From Hydrogenophaga sp. (GTDB taxonomy: Bacteria; Pseudomonadota; Gammaproteobacteria; Burkholderiales; Burkholderiaceae_C), in assembly GCF_018780385.1 (NCBI RefSeq), contig NZ_JADMJO010000004.1, positions 62,001 to 126,000 on the forward strand: DNA of 64,000 bases, written 5' to 3'. Below, piece after piece: positions 24,739 to 33,090 of the stretch. The position numbers were made by a program, and so were the translations under genes. Each line of letters opens with the position of its first letter. Positions within the stretch are counted from its first letter, which is position 1. The notes beneath the pieces are model-generated. The model was not told where the DNA came from and ran no database searches. It saw only the letters and a program-made list of their open reading frames with translations.

Positions 24739-25686
24739 ATGTCCCACTCTCTTGCCCCCGTTTCCGCCGTTTCCAGTGGCCAGATCGCTGTTGCGAATCC
24801 ATGGGCGCTGGTGCCGCCCCTGGGCAACCTGGACGCCTATATTTCCGCGGTCAACCGCCTGCCGCTGCTCACGCTGGACGAAGAGCAGAAGGCCGCGCGC
24901 CGCCTGCGCGACGACAACGACCTGGAGGCCGCGGGCCAGCTGGTCATGTCGCACCTGCGCCTGGTGGTGTCGATCGCCCGCCAGTACCTGGGCTACGGCC
25001 TGCCCCACGGCGACCTCATTCAAGAGGGCAATGTCGGCCTGATGAAGGCGGTGAAGCGCTTTGACCCCGACCAGGGTGTTCGTCTCGTGAGCTACGCCAT
25101 GCACTGGATCAAGGCGGAAATCCACGAATACGTGTTGAAGAACTGCCGCATGGTCAAGCTGGCCACGACCAAGGCACAGCGCAAGCTGTTCTTCAACCTG
25201 CGCTCGCGCAAGCAGGGTTTTCGTTCCGACGCTCTGGACGGTGACACCCACCGCGAGGTGCTGAGCGACCATGAAGTGGGCGTGATGGCCAAAGAGCTCA
25301 ACGTGAAGCCGGAAGAAGTGCGCGAAATGGAAACGCGGCTTTCCGGTGGCGACGTGGTGCTGGACCCGAGCCCGGGCGATGACGGCGAAGACGCGTTCGG
25401 CCCCATCGCCTACCTGGCCGACGCCACCCACGAGCCCACTGCGGTGCTGGAATCGGCCGAGCGCGACGCACTGGCCACCGAAGGCGTGGCGCTGGCCATG
25501 AGTGAACTCGACGACCGCTCGCGCCGCATCGTGAGCGAGCGCTGGCTCAAGGTGAACGACGACGGCTCCGGCGGCATGACGCTGCACGAGCTGGCGGCCG
25601 AATACGGTGTGAGCGCCGAGCGGGTGCGCCAGATCGAAGTGGCGGCCATGAAGAAGATGCGCAAGGCGCTGGCCGCCTACGCTTGA
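24739..25686 (+). CDS. rpoH: RNA polymerase heat-shock sigma factor sigma-32
   Basis: A 315-residue group 3 sigma-70 factor directing RNA polymerase to heat-shock promoters. Region 2 includes HLRLVVSIARQYLGYGLPHGDLIQEGNVGLMKAVKRFDP and the -10-contacting SYAMHWIKAEI. The diagnostic RpoH box QRKLFFNLR (147-155) follows. The C-terminus has the region 4 helix-turn-helix ending VSAERVRQIEVAAMKKMRKAL. A strong GAGGAGG precedes the ATG. A perfect CIRCE element upstream indicates HrcA repression, and a strong hairpin terminator follows, so it is monocistronic. Confidence 0.97.
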   Translation: MSHSLAPVSAVSSGQIAVANPWALVPPLGNLDAYISAVNRLPLLTLDEEQKAARRLRDDNDLEAAGQLVMSHLRLVVSIARQYLGYGLPHGDLIQEGNVGLMKAVKRFDPDQGVRLVSYAMHWIKAEIHEYVLKNCRMVKLATTKAQRKLFFNLRSRKQGFRSDALDGDTHREVLSDHEVGVMAKELNVKPEEVREMETRLSGGDVVLDPSPGDDGEDAFGPIAYLADATHEPTAVLESAERDALATEGVALAMSELDDRSRRIVSERWLKVNDDGSGGMTLHELAAEYGVSAERVRQIEVAAMKKMRKALAAYA

Positions 25687-25711
25687 GCGCGGACGCCACC
25701 GTCTGCGCACA

Positions 25712-25746
25712 CCCCGGCTGCCGCCCTGGCACCCGGGGTTTTTTTT
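25712..25746 (+). terminator. Rho-independent terminator of rpoH
   Basis: Stem CCCCGG (25712-25717) pairs with CCGGGG (25733-25738), with an inner TGCC/GGCA stem, followed by a run of eight T (25739-25746). It lies 26 bases after the rpoH stop. Confidence 0.92.
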
Positions 25747-25806
25747 GCCCGCCATGCACCGGCGTGGTGCCCTGGCGGAGACCGACTGTCAACTCGCCAA
25801 GACACA

Positions 25807-27591
25807 ATGGGGGCCTTTCAGCTTTCGCGCGTCTGGCGCACCGCCCCGCTTGTGACCCCACTCCTCCGTCTGTGCGCCCTCCTTGGCTTGGTGCTGCTCG
25901 CACTCAACACGGCCTGGGCCCAACCCGTACCACCGCCTCGCACCTTGGTGCTGGACGGTAGCCAGAACACCCTGCCTCTGGCCGGTCGCAGCACATTCTG
26001 GGTGGACGACAGTGGCGCGTTGACACCCCAACAACTGGAAGCTCGGTACCCCGACCTGCCCTTTGGCGTAAGGGCGCCGGGCAGCCGAGTGCAACTGGCC
26101 CCAGGTGCGGTGCTGTGGGTGCGTTTTGACGCCGAGGTCAAAGACAACAGCGCGCACTGGGAGCTGGAGCTCACCCACTCGGGCACCGACCGGGTGAGCC
26201 TGTTCCACCGCCAGGCCAACGGCAGTTGGCATGCGCAACACGCCGGCGACCACATTGCCGTGCGCGACTGGGCCTATCCAGACCGCTATCCGGTGTTCGC
26301 GCTGGATCCACGGGTCGATCAGGCTGTCACGTACTGGGTGCGCATCGAACACGCCCGCGTGCCGTTCTCTGGTGCGCTGCTGGTCCACAACCACAACACC
26401 CTGCGCGAACTGCGCATTCACCAGCAGTTCTTGCTGGGTGCGTATTTCGGCATGGCGGCGCTGCTGGTCGCCACGGCCATCGCCAACGCACTGGTGTTTC
26501 GTGACACCAGTTTTGCCGCCTACGCCATCTACGTCACCGTGCTGGGTCTGGCGCTGGCCGCGTCGCTGGGGGTCGGTGGCCAGTTCCTGTGGCCCGCCTG
26601 GCCACGCTGGAACAGCCTCGCCGAGTTCGTGTTGCTGCCGCTCACGGCCGTCTCGGGCCTGCTGTTTGTGCGGCATGTGGTGCAGCCACGCCGCATCGGC
26701 CGCGGGCTGGACCGGCTGGCTTTGAGCCTGGCGGGCGTTTTCATGGTGCTGACCGCCTGGGACGTGGTGCACCCCACCACCACCAGCCTGCAAGCCGTGA
26801 CCGCCGCCGGTGCACTCACCATGGTTCTGGTGTACGCAATGCTGTGGGCGGCCTGGCGCACCGGAGACCGCTGGGTGCGCTGGATCGCGCTGGGCGTTCT
26901 GCCCGTGCTCATCGCCGGCACCTTGCCCGTGCTGCGCAACTTCGGCCTGTTGTCCTCGGGTGTGCTCTCGCAATACGGGATGGTGATGGCTGCGGCCATC
27001 GAGGCACCGTTGCTCATCTATGGCCTGCTGCAACGATCGTCCATGCAGCACGAGGCACAGACCCGCGCCCGCGCGCTGGCGCTGACCGAGCCGCTCACGG
27101 GCCTGACCAACCGCCACAACTTCATGCTGCGCCTGCACGAGAGCCTGGTGCGCGCCCAGCGCTACCAGCACCGCAGTGCCCTGCTGCTGATCGACCTGGA
27201 CAACCACGGCTGGTTTGCCGGAACACACGGGCGGGAAGTGGCCGACCGGGCACTGGTGCTCACGGGTTCGTTGCTGAGATCGGTGGCGCGCGACGTGGAC
27301 ACCGCTGGCCGGGTCAACGACAGCACACTGGCCTTGCTGATGGAAGGCCCGGTGCGCGAAGCCCAGGTGGTGGCCGCGGCCACCAGCATCGTGGCAGGTG
27401 GCCTGCGCCCTTCAAGCCAGTTGCCGGTGGGGACCACCTTGAAGTTCAAGGTGGTGCTGGCGCTGCTGCCTGACGCGGTCAGCGGCTCCGATCTGGAGAG
27501 CAACGCGCAGGCCCATCTGGACTGGTTGCGCAGCGGACTGGATGCCCTGCGTCAGGACAACCGCAGGACCATCCTGAAGCTCAACTTCTGA
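25807..27591 (+). CDS. 7TM-DISM sensor with degenerate GGDEF domain
   Basis: A 594-residue membrane signalling protein. A signal peptide ending AWAQ is followed by a periplasmic 7TMR-DISM extracellular-type domain (about 45-195, with VLWVRFDAEVKD and YWVRIEH). Seven TM segments span about 205-405 (FLLGAYFGMAALLVATAI onward). A C-terminal GGDEF-like domain starts at LTEPLTGLTNRHNFMLRL, the standard entry motif. The GGDEF signature itself reads VNDST (503-507), so diguanylate cyclase activity is very unlikely. It may bind GTP or act as a scaffold. Extracytoplasmic ligand unknown; monocistronic between two apparent terminator or repeat regions. Confidence 0.85.
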   Translation: MGAFQLSRVWRTAPLVTPLLRLCALLGLVLLALNTAWAQPVPPPRTLVLDGSQNTLPLAGRSTFWVDDSGALTPQQLEARYPDLPFGVRAPGSRVQLAPGAVLWVRFDAEVKDNSAHWELELTHSGTDRVSLFHRQANGSWHAQHAGDHIAVRDWAYPDRYPVFALDPRVDQAVTYWVRIEHARVPFSGALLVHNHNTLRELRIHQQFLLGAYFGMAALLVATAIANALVFRDTSFAAYAIYVTVLGLALAASLGVGGQFLWPAWPRWNSLAEFVLLPLTAVSGLLFVRHVVQPRRIGRGLDRLALSLAGVFMVLTAWDVVHPTTTSLQAVTAAGALTMVLVYAMLWAAWRTGDRWVRWIALGVLPVLIAGTLPVLRNFGLLSSGVLSQYGMVMAAAIEAPLLIYGLLQRSSMQHEAQTRARALALTEPLTGLTNRHNFMLRLHESLVRAQRYQHRSALLLIDLDNHGWFAGTHGREVADRALVLTGSLLRSVARDVDTAGRVNDSTLALLMEGPVREAQVVAAATSIVAGGLRPSSQLPVGTTLKFKVVLALLPDAVSGSDLESNAQAHLDWLRSGLDALRQDNRRTILKLNF

Positions 27592-27601
27592 TCAGTTCGA
27601 C

Positions 27602-27679
27602 GATTCGCCGCCGGGCCGCCCCAAGGCGAATCAGCCCCCCAGGGGGGCAGCGAACCTCGCGCAGCGGGGAGCGTGGGGG
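27602..27679. repeat. GC-rich extragenic palindromic repeat between convergent genes
   Basis: Two hairpins in series: GATTCGCC (27602-27609) with GGCGAATC (27625-27632), then GCCCCCC-A-GGGGGGC (27634-27648), followed by a purine-rich GCGCAGCGGGGAGCG tail. A related arrangement (GCCCCCC then GGGGGC, then GCGCGGGGGGAGCG) is at 39983-40032. Located between the convergent sensor and lysS genes, it may also terminate transcription both ways. I take it to be a dispersed Comamonadaceae-type intergenic element. Confidence 0.6.
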
Positions 27680-27680
27680 C

Positions 27681-29234
27681 TCAGTTTTCGCGTCTGAGGG
27701 CAGGAAACAGGATCACGTCGCGGATGCTGGCGCTGTCGGTCAGCAGCATCATGAGGCGGTCGATGCCGATGCCGCAGCCACCGGCCGGCGGCATGCCGTA
27801 TTCGAGCGCGCGGATGTAGTCGGCGTCGTAATGCATGGCCTCGTCGTCGCCGCTGTCCTTGGCCGACACTTGCGCCTGGAAGCGCGCGGCCTGATCTTCG
27901 GCGTCGTTGAGTTCCGAGAACGCGTTGCCAAACTCACGGCCGGTGATGTAGAGCTCGAAGCGCTCCGTCACTTCGGGCTTCAAATCGTTGGCGCGCGCCA
28001 GCGGCGAGATCTCGGTCGGGTGGTCCATGATGAAGGTTGGATTCCAGAGCTTGTCCTCGACCTTCTCCTCGAAGTACATCACCTGCAGGCTGGCCAGGCT
28101 GCGCGTGGAGAGATGGTGCTTGGCCTCGCTCATGCCGAGCTTCTTCAGCTGGCCCAGCAGCCATTCCACGCTGTCCACGTTCTCGCCTGCCTCGGTGTGC
28201 TTGAGGATCGCCTCGCGGATGGTGAGTCGCTCGAACGGTGAGGTCACGTCCACCGGCTGGCCCTGGTAGGTCAGCGGCACATCGCCCCGCACCTCGCGCA
28301 CCACGTGGCGGATGAGCTCCTCGGTGAAGCTCATCAGGTCCTGGTAGTTCCAGTACGCCGCGTAGAACTCCATCATGGTGAACTCGGGGTTGTGACGAAC
28401 GCTGATGCCTTCGTTGCGGAAGTTGCGGTTGATTTCGAACACACGGTCGAAACCACCCACCAGCAAACGCTTCAAGTACAGCTCGGGCGCGATGCGCAGG
28501 AACATCTCCTGGTCGAGCGCGTTGTGGTGGGTCTTGAACGGTTTGGCATTCGCGCCGCCCGGTATCGGGTGCAGCATCGGCGTCTCGACCTCGAGGAAAC
28601 CGTGGCTGACCATGAAGCCGCGCAGGCTGGAGATGCCGCGGCTGCGGTTGACGAAGCGCTGGCGCGCGCTCTCGTCGGTCATCAGGTCCACATAGCGCTG
28701 GCGGTACTTGATCTCCTGGTCGTGGATGCCGTGGAATTTGTCGGGCAGCGGGCGCAGGCTCTTGGTGATCAGGCGGATGCTGTCCGCGTGGATGGTGAGC
28801 TCGCCGGTGCGTGTACGGAACATCACGCCTTCGGCCGCCACGATGTCGCCCAGGTCCCAGTGCTTGAACGCGTTGTGCAGGGCTTCGCCCACGCTCTCGT
28901 TGTTCAGGTAGATCTGGATGCGGCCGCCGCTGGGGCCGAACGAGGCGTCCTGCAGTGTGGCGAAGCTGGCCTTGCCCATCACGCGCTTGAGCATCATGCG
29001 CCCGGCCACGCAGGCACGCACCGGGTTGGCCTCGAGCACTTCCTTGGTGCTCTCGCCATGCACCGCGAACAGCTCGGCCGCCTTGTCCGAGGGTTTGAAG
29101 TCGTTCGGGAAGGCCACGCCCTCGCCCCGTTGCTGCGCCTCGCGCATCGCCTTGAGCTTCTCACGGCGCTCCGCGATCAGCTGGTTGTCGTCGTGCGCGG
29201 GGGCGCTGGTGTCGGGGGTTTGGACTTGGGTCAT
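27681..29234 (-). CDS. lysS: Lysyl-tRNA synthetase, class II
   Basis: A 517-residue enzyme charging tRNA-Lys. An N-terminal OB-fold anticodon-binding domain (about 60-170, with [25 protein letters not shown]) precedes the class II core. Motif 2 is in [26 protein letters not shown] and motif 3 in [16 protein letters not shown] near the C-terminus. The ATG at 29234 is chosen because the upstream extension is not conserved. There is no clear Shine-Dalgarno: the bases before the ATG are the T-rich tail of a hairpin. A possible -10 TACAAT lies 41 bases upstream. Length matches LysS. Confidence 0.96.
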   Translation of the reverse strand: MTQVQTPDTSAPAHDDNQLIAERREKLKAMREAQQRGEGVAFPNDFKPSDKAAELFAVHGESTKEVLEANPVRACVAGRMMLKRVMGKASFATLQDASFGPSGGRIQIYLNNESVGEALHNAFKHWDLGDIVAAEGVMFRTRTGELTIHADSIRLITKSLRPLPDKFHGIHDQEIKYRQRYVDLMTDESARQRFVNRSRGISSLRGFMVSHGFLEVETPMLHPIPGGANAKPFKTHHNALDQEMFLRIAPELYLKRLLVGGFDRVFEINRNFRNEGISVRHNPEFTMMEFYAAYWNYQDLMSFTEELIRHVVREVRGDVPLTYQGQPVDVTSPFERLTIREAILKHTEAGENVDSVEWLLGQLKKLGMSEAKHHLSTRSLASLQVMYFEEKVEDKLWNPTFIMDHPTEISPLARANDLKPEVTERFELYITGREFGNAFSELNDAEDQAARFQAQVSAKDSGDDEAMHYDADYIRALEYGMPPAGGCGIGIDRLMMLLTDSASIRDVILFPALRREN

Positions 29235-29239
29235 GAATG

Positions 29240-29272
29240 AAAAATGGGTTGGGCACCGAAGTGCGCAACCCA
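29240..29272 (-). terminator. Hairpin with UUCG loop and T run between livF and lysS
   Basis: On the minus strand TGGGTTG (29272-29266) pairs with CAACCCA (29251-29245). The inner stem GCAC-TTCG-GTGC gives a stable UUCG tetraloop, and five T follow (29244-29240). It lies 37 bases after livF and ends 5 bases before the lysS start codon, so it can end the liv transcript or form the lysS 5' leader. Confidence 0.72.
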
Positions 29273-29274
29273 TG

Positions 29275-29280
29275 ATTGTA
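29275..29280 (-). promoter_or_regulatory. Possible -10 element for lysS
   Basis: TACAAT on the minus strand, 41 bases before the lysS ATG. The best -35 candidate (TTGCAA, 29301-29306) is 20 bases away, longer than ideal, so the promoter assignment is tentative. If it is used, transcription would begin within the hairpin region. Confidence 0.35.
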
Positions 29281-29309
29281 GTTTTGGGCCGACCCCGGCC
29301 TTGCAAGTG

Positions 29310-30026
29310 CTATTCGCCGAGGTAAGCGGCACGCACCTTTGGATCATCCAGCATGTCGCGACCCTTGCCGGTCATGATGATTTCGCCGGAATCCATCACG
29401 TAGCCGCGATCGGCGATCTGGAGTGCGCGGCGGGCGTTCTGCTCCACCAGCAGGATGGTCACGCCCTGTTTGGACACGTCTCGCACCACTTCGAAGATCT
29501 TGTCGACCATGATGGGCGACAGGCCCATGGACGGTTCGTCGAGCAGCAGCACCTTGGGCTGGCTCATGAGCGCGCGCGCCATGGCCAGCATCTGCTGCTC
29601 ACCGCCGCTCATGGTGCCGGCCAGTTGGTCCTTGCGCTCACGCAGGCGCGGGAAGATTCCGAACATCTTCTCGATGTCCTGCGCAATGCCGGCCTTGTCG
29701 TTGCGGATGTAGGCGCCCATCTGCAGGTTTTCGGTGATGGTCATGCGGGTGAACACGCCACGGCCTTCCGGCACCATGGCCAGACCCTGTTTCACCAGGT
29801 CCCAGGCGCCCTTGCCTTTGATGCTATGGCCCATGTACTCGATGTCGCCAGCCTCAAAGGCCAGCGAGCCGGTGACGGCCTTCATGGTGGTGGTCTTGCC
29901 CGCGCCGTTGGAACCGATCAGCGAGATCAACTCGCCTTCGTTCACTTCGAGGTCGATGCCCTTGACAGCCTTGATGCCGCCGTAGGCGACCTTCAGGCCG
30001 CTGATTTTGAGGAGTGTGTTTGCCAT
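29310..30026 (-). CDS. livF: Branched-chain amino acid ABC transporter, ATP-binding subunit LivF
   Basis: A 238-residue ABC ATPase, one of the two nucleotide-binding subunits of a Liv-type importer. Walker A is GSNGAGKTT (about 37-45), the signature is MSGGEQQMLAMARAL, and Walker B is KVLLLDEPSMGLSP. The LivF-type C-terminus includes VDKIFEVVRDVSKQGVTILLVEQN. It is last in the livHMGF operon, 15 bases after livG. Confidence 0.95.
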   Translation of the reverse strand: MANTLLKISGLKVAYGGIKAVKGIDLEVNEGELISLIGSNGAGKTTTMKAVTGSLAFEAGDIEYMGHSIKGKGAWDLVKQGLAMVPEGRGVFTRMTITENLQMGAYIRNDKAGIAQDIEKMFGIFPRLRERKDQLAGTMSGGEQQMLAMARALMSQPKVLLLDEPSMGLSPIMVDKIFEVVRDVSKQGVTILLVEQNARRALQIADRGYVMDSGEIIMTGKGRDMLDDPKVRAAYLGE

Positions 30027-30041
30027 GGGGTCAATCCTTGA

Positions 30042-30812
30042 TCAGTGGCCACCGGTGCCGAGGTATGCCTCGATCACCTTGGGGTCGCGTTGCACATCGG
30101 CGGGCGTGCCCGACGAGAGCTGTTTGCCGTAGTCGAGCACGGTCACGCGGTCACACAGGCCCATGACCAGCTTCACGTCGTGCTCGATCAGCAGGATGGT
30201 GCGGTCGTCCTTGCGAATCCGGTCGATCAGCTCGCGCAACTGGATCTTTTCGGTCGCGTTCATGCCGGCGGCGGGCTCGTCCAGCGCGATGAGCTGCGGG
30301 TCGGTGGCCAGGGCACGTGCGATTTCCAACCGGCGCTGGTCGCCGTAGCTCAGCGTGCGTGACTTGTAGTCGGCGAATTTTTCGATGCCCACATAGGCCA
30401 GCAATTCGCGCGCGCGCGCCGTGATCTCGGCCTCTTCACGCTTGAACCCGGGCGTGCGGAACACGGCGCCGATCAGGCCCGAATGGGTGCGCACATGGCG
30501 CCCGACCATCACGTTTTCCAGAGCCGTCATTTCGGCGAACAGGCGGATGTTCTGGAAGGTGCGGGCGATGCCGGCCTTGGCCACTTCGTGCACCGCGCTG
30601 GGCGTGTACGGTTTGCCCGCGAGCTCGAAGGAGCCGCTGTCGGGCGAATACAGGCCGGTCAGCACGTTGAAGAAAGTCGTCTTGCCGGCGCCGTTGGGGC
30701 CGATCAGGCCGTAGACCTGGCCGCGTTTGATTTCAATGCCCACATCGCTCAGGGCCTGCAGGCCACCGAAGCGCTTGGAAACATTCGCTACTTTGAGAAT
30801 CGTGTCAGTCAT
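30042..30812 (-). CDS. livG: Branched-chain amino acid ABC transporter, ATP-binding subunit LivG
   Basis: A 256-residue ABC ATPase. Walker A GPNGAGKTTFFN, signature LSYGDQRRLEIARAL, Walker B LIALDEPAAGMN, and the LivG-specific C-terminal helix region ending VIEAYLGTGGH are visible. The ATG at 30812 is used; the in-frame ATG at 30848 would run into livM. It lies between livM and livF on the same strand and pairs with LivF under the LivHM permease. Confidence 0.95.
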   Translation of the reverse strand: MTDTILKVANVSKRFGGLQALSDVGIEIKRGQVYGLIGPNGAGKTTFFNVLTGLYSPDSGSFELAGKPYTPSAVHEVAKAGIARTFQNIRLFAEMTALENVMVGRHVRTHSGLIGAVFRTPGFKREEAEITARARELLAYVGIEKFADYKSRTLSYGDQRRLEIARALATDPQLIALDEPAAGMNATEKIQLRELIDRIRKDDRTILLIEHDVKLVMGLCDRVTVLDYGKQLSSGTPADVQRDPKVIEAYLGTGGH

Positions 30813-30825
30813 CTGGATTCTCCGC

Positions 30826-31911
30826 TCACTTGGACAAGGACTTGCCATGCTCGGGCGAGGGCCACAAGCCTTTGGGTCGTATCAGCATGACGACCACCAT
30901 GGCCAATGCGATCAGCAACTGGCGCAGGACCTCGGGCGCCAGGCGACCGTCGGTCATGGCCGTGAGCGGGTGCGCCACGTGGCGCAGCAGCTCGGGCAGG
31001 CCGGCCAGCAGCAAGGCGCCGAGCACCACGCCGGGGATGTGACCGATGCCACCCAGCACCACCATGGCCACCACCATCACCGACTCCATGAGCGAGAACG
31101 ACTCGGGCGAGACAAAGCGTTGAAATGACGCGAACAACACGCCGGACACACCACCGAAAGAAGCGCCCATGCCGAAGGCCAGCAGCTTGAGGTTGCGGGT
31201 GTTCAGGCCCATGGCCTTGGCAGCGATCTCGTCTTCGCGGATCGCCATCCAGGCCCGGCCGATGCGCGAGTCCTGCAGGCGGTACGAAATGATGATGGCC
31301 AGAATCACGAAGAAGAGGAACAGGTAGTAGTAGAGCGTGACCGGCTGGAAGGTGTAGTCACCGATGGTCAGGCGCTTGCCGAGATCAAGGCCGAAGACCG
31401 AGATGGTGTCGATCTGGCTGATGCCCTTGGGCCCGTTGGTGATGTTCACCGGGCGGTCCATGTTGAGCAGGAAGATGCGGATGATCTCGCCGAAGCCCAG
31501 CGTGATGATGGCCAGGTAGTCGCCGCGCAGCTTGAGCGTGGGCGCACCCAGGATCACGCCGACCACGCCCGCGATCGCCGCCGCGAGGATCATCACCAGC
31601 CAGATGTTGTAGTGCAGGCCGTTGGGGAACATCGCCTTGATGGCGGGGAAGGTATCGGCGAGGTGGGGCGAACCCAGCAACGCAAACACGTAGGCGCCGA
31701 CCGCGAAGAACGCGATATAGCCCAGATCCAGCAGGCCGGCGTAGCCCACCACGATGTTCAGGCCCAGGGCCAGCAGCACATACATGAGCGCGATATCGAC
31801 AATGCGCACCCAGGAGTTGCTGCCGGTGGCCTGCAGGACGATGGGCAGCAGCAGCAGGGCCGCTCCCGCGATCAGGAAGACGATCAGCTTGCCGGTTTTG
31901 GTGTTCATCAT
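30826..31911 (-). CDS. livM: Branched-chain amino acid ABC transporter permease LivM
   Basis: A 361-residue inner-membrane permease with about 10 TM helices. Family motifs are MYVLLALGLNIVVGYAGLLDLGYIAFFAVGAYVFALL, LRGDYLAIITLGFGEIIRI and the ABC-contact loop GRAWMAIREDEIAAKAMGLN. The start may be either of two adjacent ATGs (31911 or 31908). It lies 17 bases downstream of livH. Confidence 0.94.
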   Translation of the reverse strand: MMNTKTGKLIVFLIAGAALLLLPIVLQATGSNSWVRIVDIALMYVLLALGLNIVVGYAGLLDLGYIAFFAVGAYVFALLGSPHLADTFPAIKAMFPNGLHYNIWLVMILAAAIAGVVGVILGAPTLKLRGDYLAIITLGFGEIIRIFLLNMDRPVNITNGPKGISQIDTISVFGLDLGKRLTIGDYTFQPVTLYYYLFLFFVILAIIISYRLQDSRIGRAWMAIREDEIAAKAMGLNTRNLKLLAFGMGASFGGVSGVLFASFQRFVSPESFSLMESVMVVAMVVLGGIGHIPGVVLGALLLAGLPELLRHVAHPLTAMTDGRLAPEVLRQLLIALAMVVVMLIRPKGLWPSPEHGKSLSK

Positions 31912-31928
31912 GTGAGTTCTCCTACCGG

Positions 31929-32858
31929 TCAGGCTCGGTCCGCCACACGTTCACCCAGCAGACCCGAGGGACGCAGCGTGAGCACGATGGCCAGCACGAT
32001 GAAGGCAAAGATGTCGGTGTACTGGCTGCCCAGCACACCCCCGGTGAGCTTGCCGAGGTAACCTGCGCCCAGGGATTCGATCAGGCCCAGGGCAATGCCC
32101 CCGACCACCGCACCGGCGAGGTTGCCGATGCCGCCCATGACCGCGGCCACGAAGGCCTTGAGACCGGGCATGAAGCCCATGGCGTGTTGCACGGTGCCGT
32201 AGTTGGACGCCCACATGATGCCGGCGATGGCGGCCAGCATGGCGCCGATGATGAAGGTGGCAGAGATGACCACGTCGGGTTTGATGCCCATGAGCGCTGC
32301 CACGCGCGGGTTCTCGGCGGTGGCGCGCATGGCGCGACCCAGATTGGTGCGGTTGACCAGCCACATCAGGAAGGCGAGCGTGATGGCGGTGGTGGCCAGG
32401 ATGGTGATCTGCGTGATCGAGATCACCGCGCCCGCGAACTCCACCGGCTCAGTGGGCAGCATGTTCGGATAGGACTTGGGGTTGGGCTTCCAGATGATCA
32501 TGGCGAAGGTCTGCAAGAGCAGCGACATGCCGATGGCAGTGATCAAGGGGGCCAATCGGTTCGAGTTGCGCAGCGGCCGGTAGGCCAGCTTCTCGATCGT
32601 GAAGTTCAGCGTGGCGCAGACCACCATCGCTATCACCGTGGCCAGCAGCAGCACCAGCCAGCCCGGCAGATCGGGGGAGGCCTCCCTCATCCAGCCGATC
32701 AGGGTCCAGCTGGTCAGCGCCCCCACCATCAGCACGTCGCCGTGTGCAAAGTTGATCAAGCCGATGATGCCGTAGACCATGGTGTACCCCAGGGCCACGA
32801 GCGCATACATGCTGCCCAGCACCAGACCGTTGATGATCTGCTGTAGCAAAACTTCCAT
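31929..32858 (-). CDS. livH: Branched-chain amino acid ABC transporter permease LivH
   Basis: A 309-residue permease with about 8 TM helices. The LivH start GLVLGSMYALVALGYTMVYGIIGLINFAHGDVLMVGA and the ABC-contact loop LGRAMRATAENPRVAALMGI are clear. It is the first gene of livHMGF. No periplasmic receptor (LivK) lies in this operon, so the receptor must be encoded elsewhere or be shared. Confidence 0.94.
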   Translation of the reverse strand: MEVLLQQIINGLVLGSMYALVALGYTMVYGIIGLINFAHGDVLMVGALTSWTLIGWMREASPDLPGWLVLLLATVIAMVVCATLNFTIEKLAYRPLRNSNRLAPLITAIGMSLLLQTFAMIIWKPNPKSYPNMLPTEPVEFAGAVISITQITILATTAITLAFLMWLVNRTNLGRAMRATAENPRVAALMGIKPDVVISATFIIGAMLAAIAGIMWASNYGTVQHAMGFMPGLKAFVAAVMGGIGNLAGAVVGGIALGLIESLGAGYLGKLTGGVLGSQYTDIFAFIVLAIVLTLRPSGLLGERVADRA

Positions 32859-32923
32859 AAAAGATTCTCCGTGTGTGTGACAGGCCGAGAGGTGCTTGTG
32901 GCGCCGGCCTGTTTCAACCTAGC

Positions 32924-32969
32924 AAAAAACCCGCCAGACATGACCTTGAGACAGGACAGACTGCGGGTT
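32924..32969 (-). terminator. Candidate terminator after rarA
   Basis: On the minus strand AACCCGC (32969-32963) pairs with GCGGGTT (32934-32928), with further T to 32924 (six in a row). The loop is long (28 bases), so confidence is moderate. It lies downstream of rarA and just upstream of livH. Confidence 0.5.
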
Positions 32970-33090
32970 GGTGGACGGATTGTAATGACGCGCTTTTGGG
33001 GGCCACATGCGTGTATGCCCTTAGCGCACAAGGGTTTACCCGATATTTGGGTGGCGCACCCTCGCTTGCATCAGTGCGAATGGGAACGCA

